From JADLGJ01 sp031423615 (GTDB lineage Bacteria; Omnitrophota; Gorgyraeia; Zapsychrales; JANLHA01), in the NCBI GenBank assembly GCA_031423615.1, contig JANPFV010000082.1:9771-73770 (forward strand): a stretch of DNA of 64,000 bases. Reading direction: 5' to 3'. Shown piece by piece: positions 42,576 through 50,903 of the stretch. How positions within the stretch are numbered: the stretch's first letter is position 1; every line of letters starts with the position of its first letter. The notes below the pieces were generated by a model that saw nothing but the letters and a program-made list of their open reading frames with translations, was not told where the DNA came from and made no database searches. The translations under genes were made by a program, and so were the position numbers.

Positions 42576-43181
42576 TTATTCTGACTTCACGTGATAATAA
42601 TCTCTGGTAAAATCCGCTACTTTTTTGTCGACCGGCTCGACATAAGAAACCACATCCAAGGCCGACGTGACTTTGACCACTCCGACTTTATTATTATCCG
42701 CCTCATAAACATTCAGCCGGCTTCCTTTATGCACGCCATTTAGAACACCCAAGGTCACCATACATCTTGAGGTTTTGCGGTCAATCCATAACGAACCTTC
42801 TTTCCGTGTGGCTTCACTCTCATCATGAATCTTTTCCGAAGCCCGGACCACCTTTTCTAAATCCAGAACACGGCCCACCTTGGACTGCAACGTTTCCGCC
42901 TTATTGTTCGCCGCTTCTTTTTCTGTGCTGACTAAATGCAATTTTTGATTCAAGTCTTGAAATTCGACTTCTTTGGCACTTTGAGCATTGACGGTCAAGT
43001 ACAACAAAAAGACCGCGCCAATAAATGAAGCTGAGATGAAAATAAGTCCGGTTATAATCTGCTTTTTCCCGTCGGGTATTTTAGCAGATGGCCGAATGGG
43101 CATCGAAGCTTTTCCAACAGCTTTGGGCCCCGGCCCGGCTGGATCCGTGGCCTTCTCTTTCTTTCCAAAGGGAAGTTTCAT
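42576..43181 (-). CDS. Hypothetical single-pass membrane protein with coiled coil
   Basis: The 201-residue protein has a basic, Pro-rich cytoplasmic N-terminus (1-41), one membrane segment (42-64, 'IITGLIFISASFIGAVFLLY'), a coiled-coil region (about 72-110, 'FQDLNQKLHLVSTEKEAANN') and a C-terminal beta-rich domain (about 130-195, 'MVTLGVLNGVHKGSRLNVYE', 'VGVVKVTSALDVVSYVEP'). That end domain resembles the small barrel seen in MreC and FlgT-like proteins, with 'G-V-x-x-G' turns, but the match is loose. Function is unknown. It is 19 bp upstream of tatA. Confidence 0.75.
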   Translation of the reverse strand: MKLPFGKKEKATDPAGPGPKAVGKASMPIRPSAKIPDGKKQIITGLIFISASFIGAVFLLYLTVNAQSAKEVEFQDLNQKLHLVSTEKEAANNKAETLQSKVGRVLDLEKVVRASEKIHDESEATRKEGSLWIDRKTSRCMVTLGVLNGVHKGSRLNVYEADNNKVGVVKVTSALDVVSYVEPVDKKVADFTRDYYHVKSE

Positions 43182-43236
43182 GGCTTCATCATATCACACT
43201 CTTGGGACTCCTTATACCCTTTGCGCCAAAAAAAAG

Positions 43237-43265
43237 TTGCATTCTTATCACTCACATGCCATAAT
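43237..43265 (+). promoter_or_regulatory. Promoter of candidate small RNA
   Basis: On the plus strand TTGCAT (43237-43242), a 17-bp spacer and CATAAT (43260-43265). It points away from the surrounding minus-strand genes. Confidence 0.5.
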
Positions 43266-43271
43266 AAAACC

Positions 43272-43362
43272 AGTAATGGAGGCCAACTGATAGCTTAACG
43301 CAACTCAAGGCCTATCACCTTATAAGGGCGACCCTCAAAGAGTCGTCCTTATTATTTTATTT
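43272..43362 (+). ncRNA. Candidate small RNA between pgi and the tat cluster
   Basis: A promoter-like pair upstream and a terminator-like hairpin at 43324-43350 (AAGGGCGAC/GTCGTCCTT with one G-U) followed by ATTATTTTATTT bracket about 90 nt on the plus strand. Inside, TGATAG pairs with CTATCA and GGCC with GGCC, giving a second stem. No open frame of note is present. I could not match it to a known riboswitch or RNA family. The 3' end overlaps the last bases of pgi on the opposite strand. Confidence 0.45.
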
Positions 43363-44631
43363 ACGCCCCAACAGAGCAAACATCTTCGCTTTATACGCTT
43401 CTACACCCGGCTGATCAAATGGATTGACACCCATCAAATAACCGGTCATCGCGCACGATTTTTCAAAAAAATAAAACAACTGACCCAAGCTATAAGCTTC
43501 AAATCTTGGCAAGGTGATCGTCATATTCGGGACACCGCCTTCCCAATGGGCCGCGGCCGTGGCCTTATAAGCTTGTTGATTGACCCAGTCGAGATTTTTT
43601 CCCGCCACACAATTGAAATTGTCCTGATTTTCTTTATCTTCGGGAATGAGAAGTTCATTCCCGGTATCTTTAACAACAACAAAGGTTTCAAAAATATTAC
43701 GCTCCCCTTCCTGAATCCATTGCCCCATGGAATGCAAATCGGCAGTAAAATTGACTGATGCGGGAAAAATCCCGTGACCTTCCTTCCCTTCGCTTTCGCC
43801 AAACAATTGCTTCCACCATTCGGCCGTAAAACTTATCTCCTCATAAAAGTAAGCCAATATTTCAATCGCTTTCTTTTGTTTGTACAAAAGATAACGGTAA
43901 GCGCTGTATTGCCACGACAAATTTTTCTCTAACGATGCTTCCGAAAGATCTTTTTCCGCGTCTTTGGCGCCTTTGAGCAAACCCGCGATGTCGATCCCCG
44001 CGATGGCTAACGGAACCAATCCGACCGGAGACAGAACCGAATAGCGTCCGCCAATATCATCTGCGATGGGATAGGTGCGGTAACCCGCTTTGTCAGCGAT
44101 GGCGCGCAAAGCCCCTTTCTTCTCGTCGGTAATACAAATAATCCGCTTCTTTAATTCCGCTTCAGAATACTTACTCTCCATAAATTTCTTGACCAAACGA
44201 AAAGCCACGGCCGGTTCCGTGGTGGTTCCGGACTTGGAGATGACGACAACACTGACGCGTTTGTCTTTGAGTTTGGCAAAAAGTTTCTTAAGATAACCTG
44301 AACTCATGTTGTGCCCGGCATAGTAAACAGGAATTTTTTGTTCGCGGGATAAAAAATCCAGGGCGGCCCGGATACCGATGTATGATCCCCCGATACCGAT
44401 AGAAATCAAACAATCAGAATTCTTACGGACATCTTCCCCGAGTTTAATCAATTCGTCGATAAATTTCTTTTTGGTTTTGCTGGGAAGATTGATCCATCCG
44501 GTGAAATCATTGCCTTTTCCCTTACCTGCGTGAAGATCATCATGGGCTTTTTTTAATTTCGGCGTAAGTGCCTGAAGGTCGCGGCCTTTAACAAAATTTT
44601 TTAAATTCGTGACATCTAACTGGATCTTCAT
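43357..44631 (-). CDS. pgi: Glucose-6-phosphate isomerase
   Basis: Pgi interconverts glucose 6-phosphate and fructose 6-phosphate in glycolysis. The 424-residue protein has 'SIGIGGSYIGIRAALDFL', 'VVISKSGTTTEPAVAFRL', 'GGRYSVLSPVGLVPLAIAG', 'QLFGESEGKEGHGIFPASVN' and 'NPFDQPGVEAYKAKMFALL', consistent with the shorter, Bacillus-like Pgi class. The ATG at 44631 has an AAGGGTG site. It follows mnmA, with palindromic repeat copy B in the gap. Confidence 0.97.
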   Translation of the reverse strand: MKIQLDVTNLKNFVKGRDLQALTPKLKKAHDDLHAGKGKGNDFTGWINLPSKTKKKFIDELIKLGEDVRKNSDCLISIGIGGSYIGIRAALDFLSREQKIPVYYAGHNMSSGYLKKLFAKLKDKRVSVVVISKSGTTTEPAVAFRLVKKFMESKYSEAELKKRIICITDEKKGALRAIADKAGYRTYPIADDIGGRYSVLSPVGLVPLAIAGIDIAGLLKGAKDAEKDLSEASLEKNLSWQYSAYRYLLYKQKKAIEILAYFYEEISFTAEWWKQLFGESEGKEGHGIFPASVNFTADLHSMGQWIQEGERNIFETFVVVKDTGNELLIPEDKENQDNFNCVAGKNLDWVNQQAYKATAAAHWEGGVPNMTITLPRFEAYSLGQLFYFFEKSCAMTGYLMGVNPFDQPGVEAYKAKMFALLGRK

Positions 44632-44648
44632 AACACCCTTTCTTCTAG

Positions 44649-44724
44649 GCGGGTTCTGTCGCTGCGGGACTCTACCGTCCTCGCAAGCTGCGGGCGGCAG
44701 AGAACTCCCCTTTGCGCCACCCGC
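44649..44724. repeat. Palindromic repeat family, copy B
   Basis: This 76-bp copy starts GCGGGTTCTGTCGCTGCGGG, continues ACTCTACCGTCCTCGCAAGCT and CGGGCGGCAGAGAACTCCCC, and ends GCGCCACCCGC. The ends are mutual inverted repeats. It is very similar to the reverse complement of copy C. It lies between mnmA and pgi and reaches the mnmA stop. Confidence 0.8.
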
Positions 44725-45839
44725 TAAATTAAAACGCTACTTTCACATTTGATCGGCTGTTCGATAATCGCTCCCCCCAAAACAACATCGCCATCATAAA
44801 ACACAATCGATTGTCCCGGTGTTACCGACTTTTGCGGCTCGATGAAATCAACACGAACACGGTCGTCGCCTAAATGTGTCAGTTTAGCTTTAACGACAAA
44901 AGCATTGTAACGGATACGTGCCTCGACCTCGATCGGGGTGGGCGGGATTTCCATGCTCACGGGATTAAATTCTTTTGCCAGCAATCCCGCAGAATACAAC
45001 TCCGCGACATCACCGACGTAAACAGTGTTGGTATCTTTTTCAATTTTATAAACATAAACGGGATGACCTAAAGCGATCCCCAACTTGTCGCGCTGACCGA
45101 TGGTATAATTCAAAATGCCCTTATGCTCGCCGACAACCTCTCCGGCGCGATTCTTAAACGGACCCGGTATAAAAACGTGGTCTCCCACACGCCGACGAAT
45201 AAATTCCTTGTAACCGGCATCCGGAACAAAACAGATGTCCTGACTTTCCGCCTTATCCGCCGTATTCAATTGATACTTACGGGCCAGATCACGCACTTGA
45301 GCCTTAGTCAAATCGCCCAGCGGGAATAACACTTTAGGCAAAGTGTCTTTACCCATGCTGTATAAAAAATAGCTTTGATCTTTGCGTTCATCGGCCGCTT
45401 TACGCAAACGGTAACGCCCGTCGCAATAATCAATCTTGCCGTAATGACCGGTCGCTAAATAATCCGCGCCTAAGGCCATGACTTTCTTATACAGCGATCC
45501 AAATTTCAAATGCTGATTACAGCGCACGCAGGGATTGGGAGTGCGTCCGTTTAAATATTCATTGGTAAAGTCTTCGATAATAAAATCATTGATGTCGGCG
45601 GCAAAGTCCAGAACATAATGGGGAATGTCGAGAATCTGCGCGGCCCGCCTCGCATCCTGGATCCCGTCGACACCGCAGCAAGACGGTTTTTTGCTGTCGG
45701 GATGAGAAATACTAAAACACATGGTGACCCCCACAACCTCGTGACCGGCGTCTTTCATCAAACCGGCAACGACAGAAGAGTCAACTCCGCCGCTCATCGC
45801 GACAAAAACTTTCCGGCGATCTTGATTTTGTGTCATCAT
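44724..45839 (-). CDS. mnmA: tRNA 2-thiouridine(34) synthase MnmA
   Basis: MnmA thiolates U34 of Lys, Glu and Gln tRNAs using sulfur from a cysteine desulfurase. The 371-residue protein has the PP-loop SGGVDSS (16-22), 'NPCVRCNQHLKFG' with the first catalytic cysteine, 'ATGHYGKID', 'DQSYFLYSMGKDTLPKVLFPLG', and 'ESQDICFVPDAGYKEF' with the second. Residues 'YTIGQRDKLGIALGHPVYV' start the C-terminal domain. It follows the biotin genes in the same direction; the desulfurase gene of that operon (51879-53018) is a probable sulfur donor. Confidence 0.96.
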   Translation of the reverse strand: MMTQNQDRRKVFVAMSGGVDSSVVAGLMKDAGHEVVGVTMCFSISHPDSKKPSCCGVDGIQDARRAAQILDIPHYVLDFAADINDFIIEDFTNEYLNGRTPNPCVRCNQHLKFGSLYKKVMALGADYLATGHYGKIDYCDGRYRLRKAADERKDQSYFLYSMGKDTLPKVLFPLGDLTKAQVRDLARKYQLNTADKAESQDICFVPDAGYKEFIRRRVGDHVFIPGPFKNRAGEVVGEHKGILNYTIGQRDKLGIALGHPVYVYKIEKDTNTVYVGDVAELYSAGLLAKEFNPVSMEIPPTPIEVEARIRYNAFVVKAKLTHLGDDRVRVDFIEPQKSVTPGQSIVFYDGDVVLGGAIIEQPIKCESSVLI

Positions 45840-45902
45840 GGCATTTGTAAAGAGTCGTTGCGGCCGTCTCTCCCCTCGGAAAAGATTGCCGTACCGGCTC
45901 TT

Positions 45903-48056
45903 TTATATTTTAGTTAGACCTTGTCGGATCGCCCCTTGGGTCACTTGCAAAAGATAATCCAGTTCACGTTTTGAAATGGACAAGGGCGGCATCAACACAA
46001 TCACATTCCCTAGGGGCCGCAAAATAACCCCGCGACGACGCGCCTGTTCGCAAACCTTGATTCCGGCCTTATCTTCCCAGGCAAAAGGTTCCCGGGTGGC
46101 TTTGTCCTTGACCAGTTCAATACCGGCCATAAATCCCTTGTGCCGGACATGTCCGACGTGAGGTAAATTATAAAACATTTTTAACTTTTCGCTTAAAATA
46201 TTTATCTTGGAATGCAAACGCGCCAAGGTATGTTCCTTGGCAAAAATTTCTAAATTAGCCAGCGCGGCGGCACAGGCCAAGGGATTTCCGGAATACGTAT
46301 GACCGTGAAAAAATGTTTTCTGGTCCTTATACTCAAAGACAAAACCGTCAAAAACTTTTTTCGTGACCAAGGTCGCGGCCAACGGCAAATAACCTCCGCT
46401 TAACCCTTTGGCCAGACACAAGAAATCCGGCGTGACATTGTCGTGTTCACAGGCAAACATTTTTCCCGTCCGGCCAAAACCCGTCGCCACTTCATCAGCA
46501 ATGAGTAGAACCTCATGCTTTTCACAAAGCTCTTTGATCTGCTTTAAAAGGCCGTCCGGCCAGACAATCATTCCCGCCGCTCCCTGCACCACAGGTTCGA
46601 CAATCAAGACCGCTATTTCTTTAGCCGACTGATGAAAGAGGGCTTCCAGTTTCTGAAAAGCGTGATCAAAGTTCTGGTCGCGATAACCATCAGGAAAGTC
46701 AATTTGTACCGTCGGAAACGTTAAATCTTCATACACTTTATGAAAAAGGCCGATCCCTCCTACGCTCACACTTCCCAACGTATCGCCATGGTAAGAATTC
46801 GCCAGATGAACAATTTTTATTTTTTCCGGACGGCCGGTATTTTGCCAATATTGATACGCCATCTTAAGGGCGATCTCAACAGCTGTCGATCCATTATCGG
46901 AATAAAAAACTTTTTTTAGACCTCGAGGTGCGATCGTCACCAATTTCTTGGCCAATTCTATAGCCGGAACATGAGAAAGTCCCAGCAATGTCGAATGGTC
47001 CAAATGATTCAGCTGATCTTTGATCGCCGCATTAATGGCAGGATGATTATGGCCATGGACCGTGACCCAGAGGCTAGAAATTCCGTCGAGATAACGCCGT
47101 CCTTGCGTATCAATCAAATGGCATCCTTCGGCTCGGTCAATCACCACGGGGTCCGAGTCCAGCCAATCTTTCATTTGCGTGAAAGGGTGCCAAAGAAAAT
47201 TCTTGTCGTCATTAACAAGGGAGCTCGTTTTTGTCGAGTCGGCATAAACCAAAAAGGGGTTGAGGTCTATCTTATCTTTACAAATCTTAAGAATGGCCGC
47301 GCAGGAAAGATCCTCACAAAAGGGGATGATTCCTAGCCCGGGGACCTTGCTAAAATGTTTGATCGCTGCGGGATTGGTTTTTTCGGGCACACCGGGAATT
47401 TTCTTTTCACTTTCTGAAAAAATAATACCGGCGACAGGGATACCCCGGTCGCGGGCTTTGTCAATCGTCAACAGCGTGTGATTGATCGTCCCCAGGCCCA
47501 AACGGCTGACAATCACCACCTCGATGCCCATGTCCTTGATCAGATCCGCAAGCAAATAATCTTCCCGTACCGGCACCATCAATCCGCCCGCACCCTCGAC
47601 GAGCAAAACATCATGACGCCGCCGCAGTTTTTGAAAAATAGAAATTATTTTTTCGCGATGGATCTGTATTTTTTGGCGTTTAAAAGCCACGTGCGGAGAA
47701 AAAGGTTCCTTGGCGCAGTAAGGATTTATCTCGGCCAAGGGGTCGGTGCTCTGCAAGAATTCCTTTAAAACTTTCGCATCATCGCCCCCGCATTGAATCG
47801 GTTTCATCACACCGACATCCAAACCTTTGTCTTTAAGAAGCGTGGCCAGGACCTTGATCGCCGTGGTTTTCCCCACACCCGTATCCGTTGCGGAAATAAA
47901 AAACGCCCGTCCCTGTTTTGGTTTTCCTCCTTTGAGAGGACGCCCGGCGATTTCAGGAACTTTTCGCGGTTTTTCCGCGGGCTTTTCTATTTCCTCATCG
48001 ATTTCATCAAGGCAATCTAAAGGACTGATCGCATCTTCATCTTGTTTTCTTTTCAT
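45903..48056 (-). CDS. Fused dethiobiotin synthase / DAPA aminotransferase (BioD-BioA)
   Basis: The 717-residue protein has BioD at residues about 50-270 (P-loop 'ATDTGVGKTTAIKVLATLL', 'KPIQCGGDD', 'VEGAGGLMVPV') and BioA at about 285-717 ('HPFTQMKDWLDSDPVVID', 'DGISSLWVTVHGHNHPAINA', 'YSDNGSTAVEIALKMA', 'LIADEVATGFGRTGKMFACE' and PLP-lysine 'CLAKGLSGGYLPL'). BioA makes DAPA from KAPA, and BioD closes the ureido ring, so two consecutive steps are in one chain. The ATG at 48056 overlaps the bioC stop (ATGA) with a GGGGAG site. Confidence 0.96.
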   Translation of the reverse strand: MKRKQDEDAISPLDCLDEIDEEIEKPAEKPRKVPEIAGRPLKGGKPKQGRAFFISATDTGVGKTTAIKVLATLLKDKGLDVGVMKPIQCGGDDAKVLKEFLQSTDPLAEINPYCAKEPFSPHVAFKRQKIQIHREKIISIFQKLRRRHDVLLVEGAGGLMVPVREDYLLADLIKDMGIEVVIVSRLGLGTINHTLLTIDKARDRGIPVAGIIFSESEKKIPGVPEKTNPAAIKHFSKVPGLGIIPFCEDLSCAAILKICKDKIDLNPFLVYADSTKTSSLVNDDKNFLWHPFTQMKDWLDSDPVVIDRAEGCHLIDTQGRRYLDGISSLWVTVHGHNHPAINAAIKDQLNHLDHSTLLGLSHVPAIELAKKLVTIAPRGLKKVFYSDNGSTAVEIALKMAYQYWQNTGRPEKIKIVHLANSYHGDTLGSVSVGGIGLFHKVYEDLTFPTVQIDFPDGYRDQNFDHAFQKLEALFHQSAKEIAVLIVEPVVQGAAGMIVWPDGLLKQIKELCEKHEVLLIADEVATGFGRTGKMFACEHDNVTPDFLCLAKGLSGGYLPLAATLVTKKVFDGFVFEYKDQKTFFHGHTYSGNPLACAAALANLEIFAKEHTLARLHSKINILSEKLKMFYNLPHVGHVRHKGFMAGIELVKDKATREPFAWEDKAGIKVCEQARRRGVILRPLGNVIVLMPPLSISKRELDYLLQVTQGAIRQGLTKI

Positions 48057-48838
48057 TTTCTCCCCTTTATCCAAATCACTTCAAAAGAAGCGGCCACTCC
48101 CCAACGGCCTTTAAAATTTTTTTCATAATATTCAGAAACTTTCGCTAAATATCGCGGGCCAATATAAAAATGAAGGTTTGTCCGGTTTGCCCCAATCAAT
48201 TTCAGCCAGGTCAGTAAACTGTACAGGTCATCAAAATGGGTTTTCGTGATCTCCGACGCGACGACGATGTCCCTGAATCCCGCCGCCGTCAAAGCCTCCT
48301 GGATTAGGGCTGAATCAGGGAGTTTCTGCAATTTTCCGGCGCCACCGTTTTGGCCGGAAATTTTTTCTAACGAAGTAAAAAGTTCTCCTAATGTCCTTTG
48401 GCCAAATAAAGTCGCGCGAAATTTTCCGTTCTTTTTAAGGACCCGTCGAGATTCTGCAAAAGCTTTCGGCAAATCTTTGACCCATTGATAGGCGAGATTG
48501 GAAAAAACCGCGCCATAACTTTCATCCGAAAAAGGCAAGGCCGATGCGTCCGCCTGCACAACGGCGAACGATTCATACTTTTTCTTGGCCTCTTCAACCA
48601 TGCCGTCGGCAAAATCCACACCGACAACCTGAGCGCCGGGGCAAAGATGACTCATCCTGTTTGTCAATTTCCCTGTCCCCATGCCGACATCAAGAATCCG
48701 TTCGCACGTTTCGTCCCATTCCAATGTCTTAATCAGTTCACGGCCTATCTCATATTGCATCCCGGATAAGACTTCGTAATGAGCGGCGGAATTGGAAAAG
48801 GCCTGACGGATATGTTGGTTGAACTGTTTTAAAATCAT
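48053..48838 (-). CDS. bioC: Malonyl-ACP O-methyltransferase BioC
   Basis: BioC methylates malonyl-ACP to start pimeloyl synthesis on the fatty acid machinery. The 261-residue SAM methyltransferase has 'AFSNSAAHYEVLSGMQYEIG', motif I 'ILDVGMGTGKLTNRMS', 'VVGVDFADGMVEEAKK', 'ADASALPFSDESYGAVFSNL' and 'YQWVKDLPKAFAESRRVL', a good match to the BioC group. Both ends overlap neighbours by ATGA (bioH before, bioDA after), so translation is coupled. Confidence 0.93.
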   Translation of the reverse strand: MILKQFNQHIRQAFSNSAAHYEVLSGMQYEIGRELIKTLEWDETCERILDVGMGTGKLTNRMSHLCPGAQVVGVDFADGMVEEAKKKYESFAVVQADASALPFSDESYGAVFSNLAYQWVKDLPKAFAESRRVLKKNGKFRATLFGQRTLGELFTSLEKISGQNGGAGKLQKLPDSALIQEALTAAGFRDIVVASEITKTHFDDLYSLLTWLKLIGANRTNLHFYIGPRYLAKVSEYYEKNFKGRWGVAASFEVIWIKGRK

Positions 48839-49743
48839 ACTTCTTCCACCCCGGGTCCGGGTGGCGCGGAGGGGAGTCCTCTGCCCGACGAGCCAGACTT
48901 TAGCTGGCGAGGCGGGTAGAGTCCCGCAGCGACAGGACCCGGAACAATTTCAATAAATTTTTCTACCGCAGCATTGAATGCATGCGGCTGGCTTAGAAAC
49001 GGAAAGTGTCCGCATTTTTCAAACCAAACGAATTGCGCCGACGGTATTTTATCGCCTAAGTTTTCATAGAATTCCCGCTGACAAATGTAATCTTCCGTGC
49101 CGTTGGCAAATAAAACCGGCAGGGTCAATTTGGAAAACGCATCGCGTAAATCGGCGCATTCTAAAATTTCCAAGAAATTAATAAGGGCCTCTTTCTGCGG
49201 AACGCTATCGGTTTTCTTAAATCTCTGTATCCACCGAAACCGTCGTGTTTCGCGTTCTTGCCGGGTAAATAATGAGCGAAAAAAAATATCCACTATCGAA
49301 GGATAATCCCTTCGCAATTGTCCCGCCAATTTGCGAATGCGCTCTGGGGCCAGCCCAAAAGGATAATCCTCAGAACGGCAAAACTTCGGTTGCGAACCGG
49401 CGCAAACAATAAACTTGATGCGTTCACGGCGTAATTCTAAAAGTTTTAAAGCCACCAAACCACCGAACGAACTGGCGATAAGACCCATTTCTTCACAATT
49501 GAGATCAGCCAATAGAAAGTCCACATCTTGTGCGATGCTTTTTAAGTCGACCTTTTGCCAATCCGTTTTTCCGTGTCCCGGCAGATCGAGAGCGATGACC
49601 CGATGTTGAGAAGAAAAGTATTTGAACTGTTGTCGCCAAATACGGCTGTTGACGCCGAAGCCGTGCAAAAAAAGCAAGGTTGAGCCCTGGCCAGCGATTT
49701 CATAATGCCAGTTCAATCCTCGCGGTGTTTTTAAATAAGGCAT
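48835..49743 (-). CDS. bioH: BioH-like pimeloyl-ACP methyl ester esterase (alpha/beta hydrolase)
   Basis: BioH hydrolyses pimeloyl-ACP methyl ester and ends the BioC cycle. The 302-residue protein has 'LLFLHGFGVNSRIWRQQF', the nucleophile serine in 'ASSFGGLVALK', Asp in 'FANGTEDYICQREFY' and His in 'KCGHFPFLSQPHAF'. Core length is about 267 residues as in E. coli. The last 35 residues (from PGPVAAGLYPP to GPGVEEV) are translated from palindromic repeat copy C, an unusual tail. The start overlaps bioF by 13 bp. A general esterase cannot be excluded, but the gene context is decisive. Confidence 0.9.
   Translation of the reverse strand: MPYLKTPRGLNWHYEIAGQGSTLLFLHGFGVNSRIWRQQFKYFSSQHRVIALDLPGHGKTDWQKVDLKSIAQDVDFLLADLNCEEMGLIASSFGGLVALKLLELRRERIKFIVCAGSQPKFCRSEDYPFGLAPERIRKLAGQLRRDYPSIVDIFFRSLFTRQERETRRFRWIQRFKKTDSVPQKEALINFLEILECADLRDAFSKLTLPVLFANGTEDYICQREFYENLGDKIPSAQFVWFEKCGHFPFLSQPHAFNAAVEKFIEIVPGPVAAGLYPPRQLKSGSSGRGLPSAPPGPGVEEV
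48851..48942. repeat. Palindromic repeat family, copy C (inside the bioH coding end)
   Basis: The reverse complement starts CCGGGTCCTGTCGCTGCGGG, then ACTCTACCCGCCTCGCCAGC, an extra ~13 bp, GGGCAGAGGACTCCCC, and CGCGCCACCCGG. It aligns to copy B along its whole length with a short extra loop. It lies at the bioH stop, ahead of bioC. Confidence 0.8.
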
Positions 49744-50903
49744 AACTCTTTCCCAATTTTTTTAAAGAGACTCAGCAGAATGTCTAAATCTTCTTGAGTG
49801 TGTGTCGCCATGAGGGTTACGCGTAACCGGGCGGTATGGGCTGGCACCGTCGGAGGACGGATCGCGGAAACAAGCAATCCCGCCGCAAAAAGTTTTTCAG
49901 AAAAACGGACACTCTTATGACTGTCCTTGACTAAGATGGGAATGATAGGTGTTTGCGTATGGAGAGTATCAAACCCTAAATCCTTAAGACCTTTCAAAAT
50001 AAAATGCGTATGATCCCACAGTTTTTTCCGACGGGCCGGTTCATTTTCAATAATTTCCAGGCCTTTTAAGGAGGCGGCCGCAACAGACGGCGGCAGACCG
50101 GTTGTATAAATAAAACTACGCGCCTTATTGATCAAAAAATTAATCAGCTCTTGAGATCCGCAGACATACGCGCCAAAACTTCCGGCGGCCTTTGAAAATG
50201 TTCCCATTTGAATATCAATTTGGCCTTCCAGTCCAAAATGCTCGACGCTGCCTTTCCCATTCTTCCCCAAAACCCCCAAACCATGCGCTTCATCAATCAT
50301 AACGGTACAGTTATACTTCTTTGCCAATAACACAATCTCAGGTAAAGGCGCAATATCGCCATCCATGCTAAAAACGCTGTCCGTAACGATCAATTTCTTT
50401 ACGGCTGGCGGTGCGACTTTGAGCATAGCTTCCAAGGACTCGGTGTCCGCGTGAGCATAACGTTTATATTCCGCTTGGCTTAACAAAATTCCGTCGATGA
50501 TTGAGGCGTGATTCAATTTGTCGCTGAAAATCATGTCGCCCCGGCCGAACAAAGAAGAAATAATTCCGACATTGGCCATATATCCCGTGCTAAAAAGCAA
50601 ACACCGCGCTGTCCCTTTAAACTGCGCCATCTTTTCTTCCAGACGGGTATGGCTTGATAAATTGCCGCATACCAAACGGGATGCGCCGGAACCGAAACCT
50701 TCCTCATGAAGACTTCTTACCACCGCTTCACCCAGCCGCATGTCATCCGCCAGTCCCAAATAATTATTGGAACAAAAATTGATAAGTTTCCGTCCCCCGA
50801 TTGTAATCTCGCGGCCCTGACTACTTTCGAGCGTACGGATTTCTCGGCGCAGACCTTTATCCGACAATTGGGAAAGGGTGTGATTTAAAAATGTTTCCAT
50901 CAT
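49731..50903 (-). CDS. bioF: 8-amino-7-oxononanoate synthase BioF
   Basis: BioF condenses pimeloyl-ACP with alanine to KAPA. The 390-residue PLP enzyme has 'LINFCSNNYLGLADDMRLGE', 'GFGSGASRLVCGNLSSHTRLE', 'DKLNHASIIDGILLS', 'MIDEAHGLGVLGKNGKG' and 'QMGTFSKAAGSFGAYVCG', where the lysine binds PLP. It starts at 50903 or one codon later; the start overlaps the birA stop (ATGA). The substrate supply (BioC, BioH) is encoded in the same operon. Confidence 0.95.
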   Translation of the reverse strand: MMETFLNHTLSQLSDKGLRREIRTLESSQGREITIGGRKLINFCSNNYLGLADDMRLGEAVVRSLHEEGFGSGASRLVCGNLSSHTRLEEKMAQFKGTARCLLFSTGYMANVGIISSLFGRGDMIFSDKLNHASIIDGILLSQAEYKRYAHADTESLEAMLKVAPPAVKKLIVTDSVFSMDGDIAPLPEIVLLAKKYNCTVMIDEAHGLGVLGKNGKGSVEHFGLEGQIDIQMGTFSKAAGSFGAYVCGSQELINFLINKARSFIYTTGLPPSVAAASLKGLEIIENEPARRKKLWDHTHFILKGLKDLGFDTLHTQTPIIPILVKDSHKSVRFSEKLFAAGLLVSAIRPPTVPAHTARLRVTLMATHTQEDLDILLSLFKKIGKELCLI

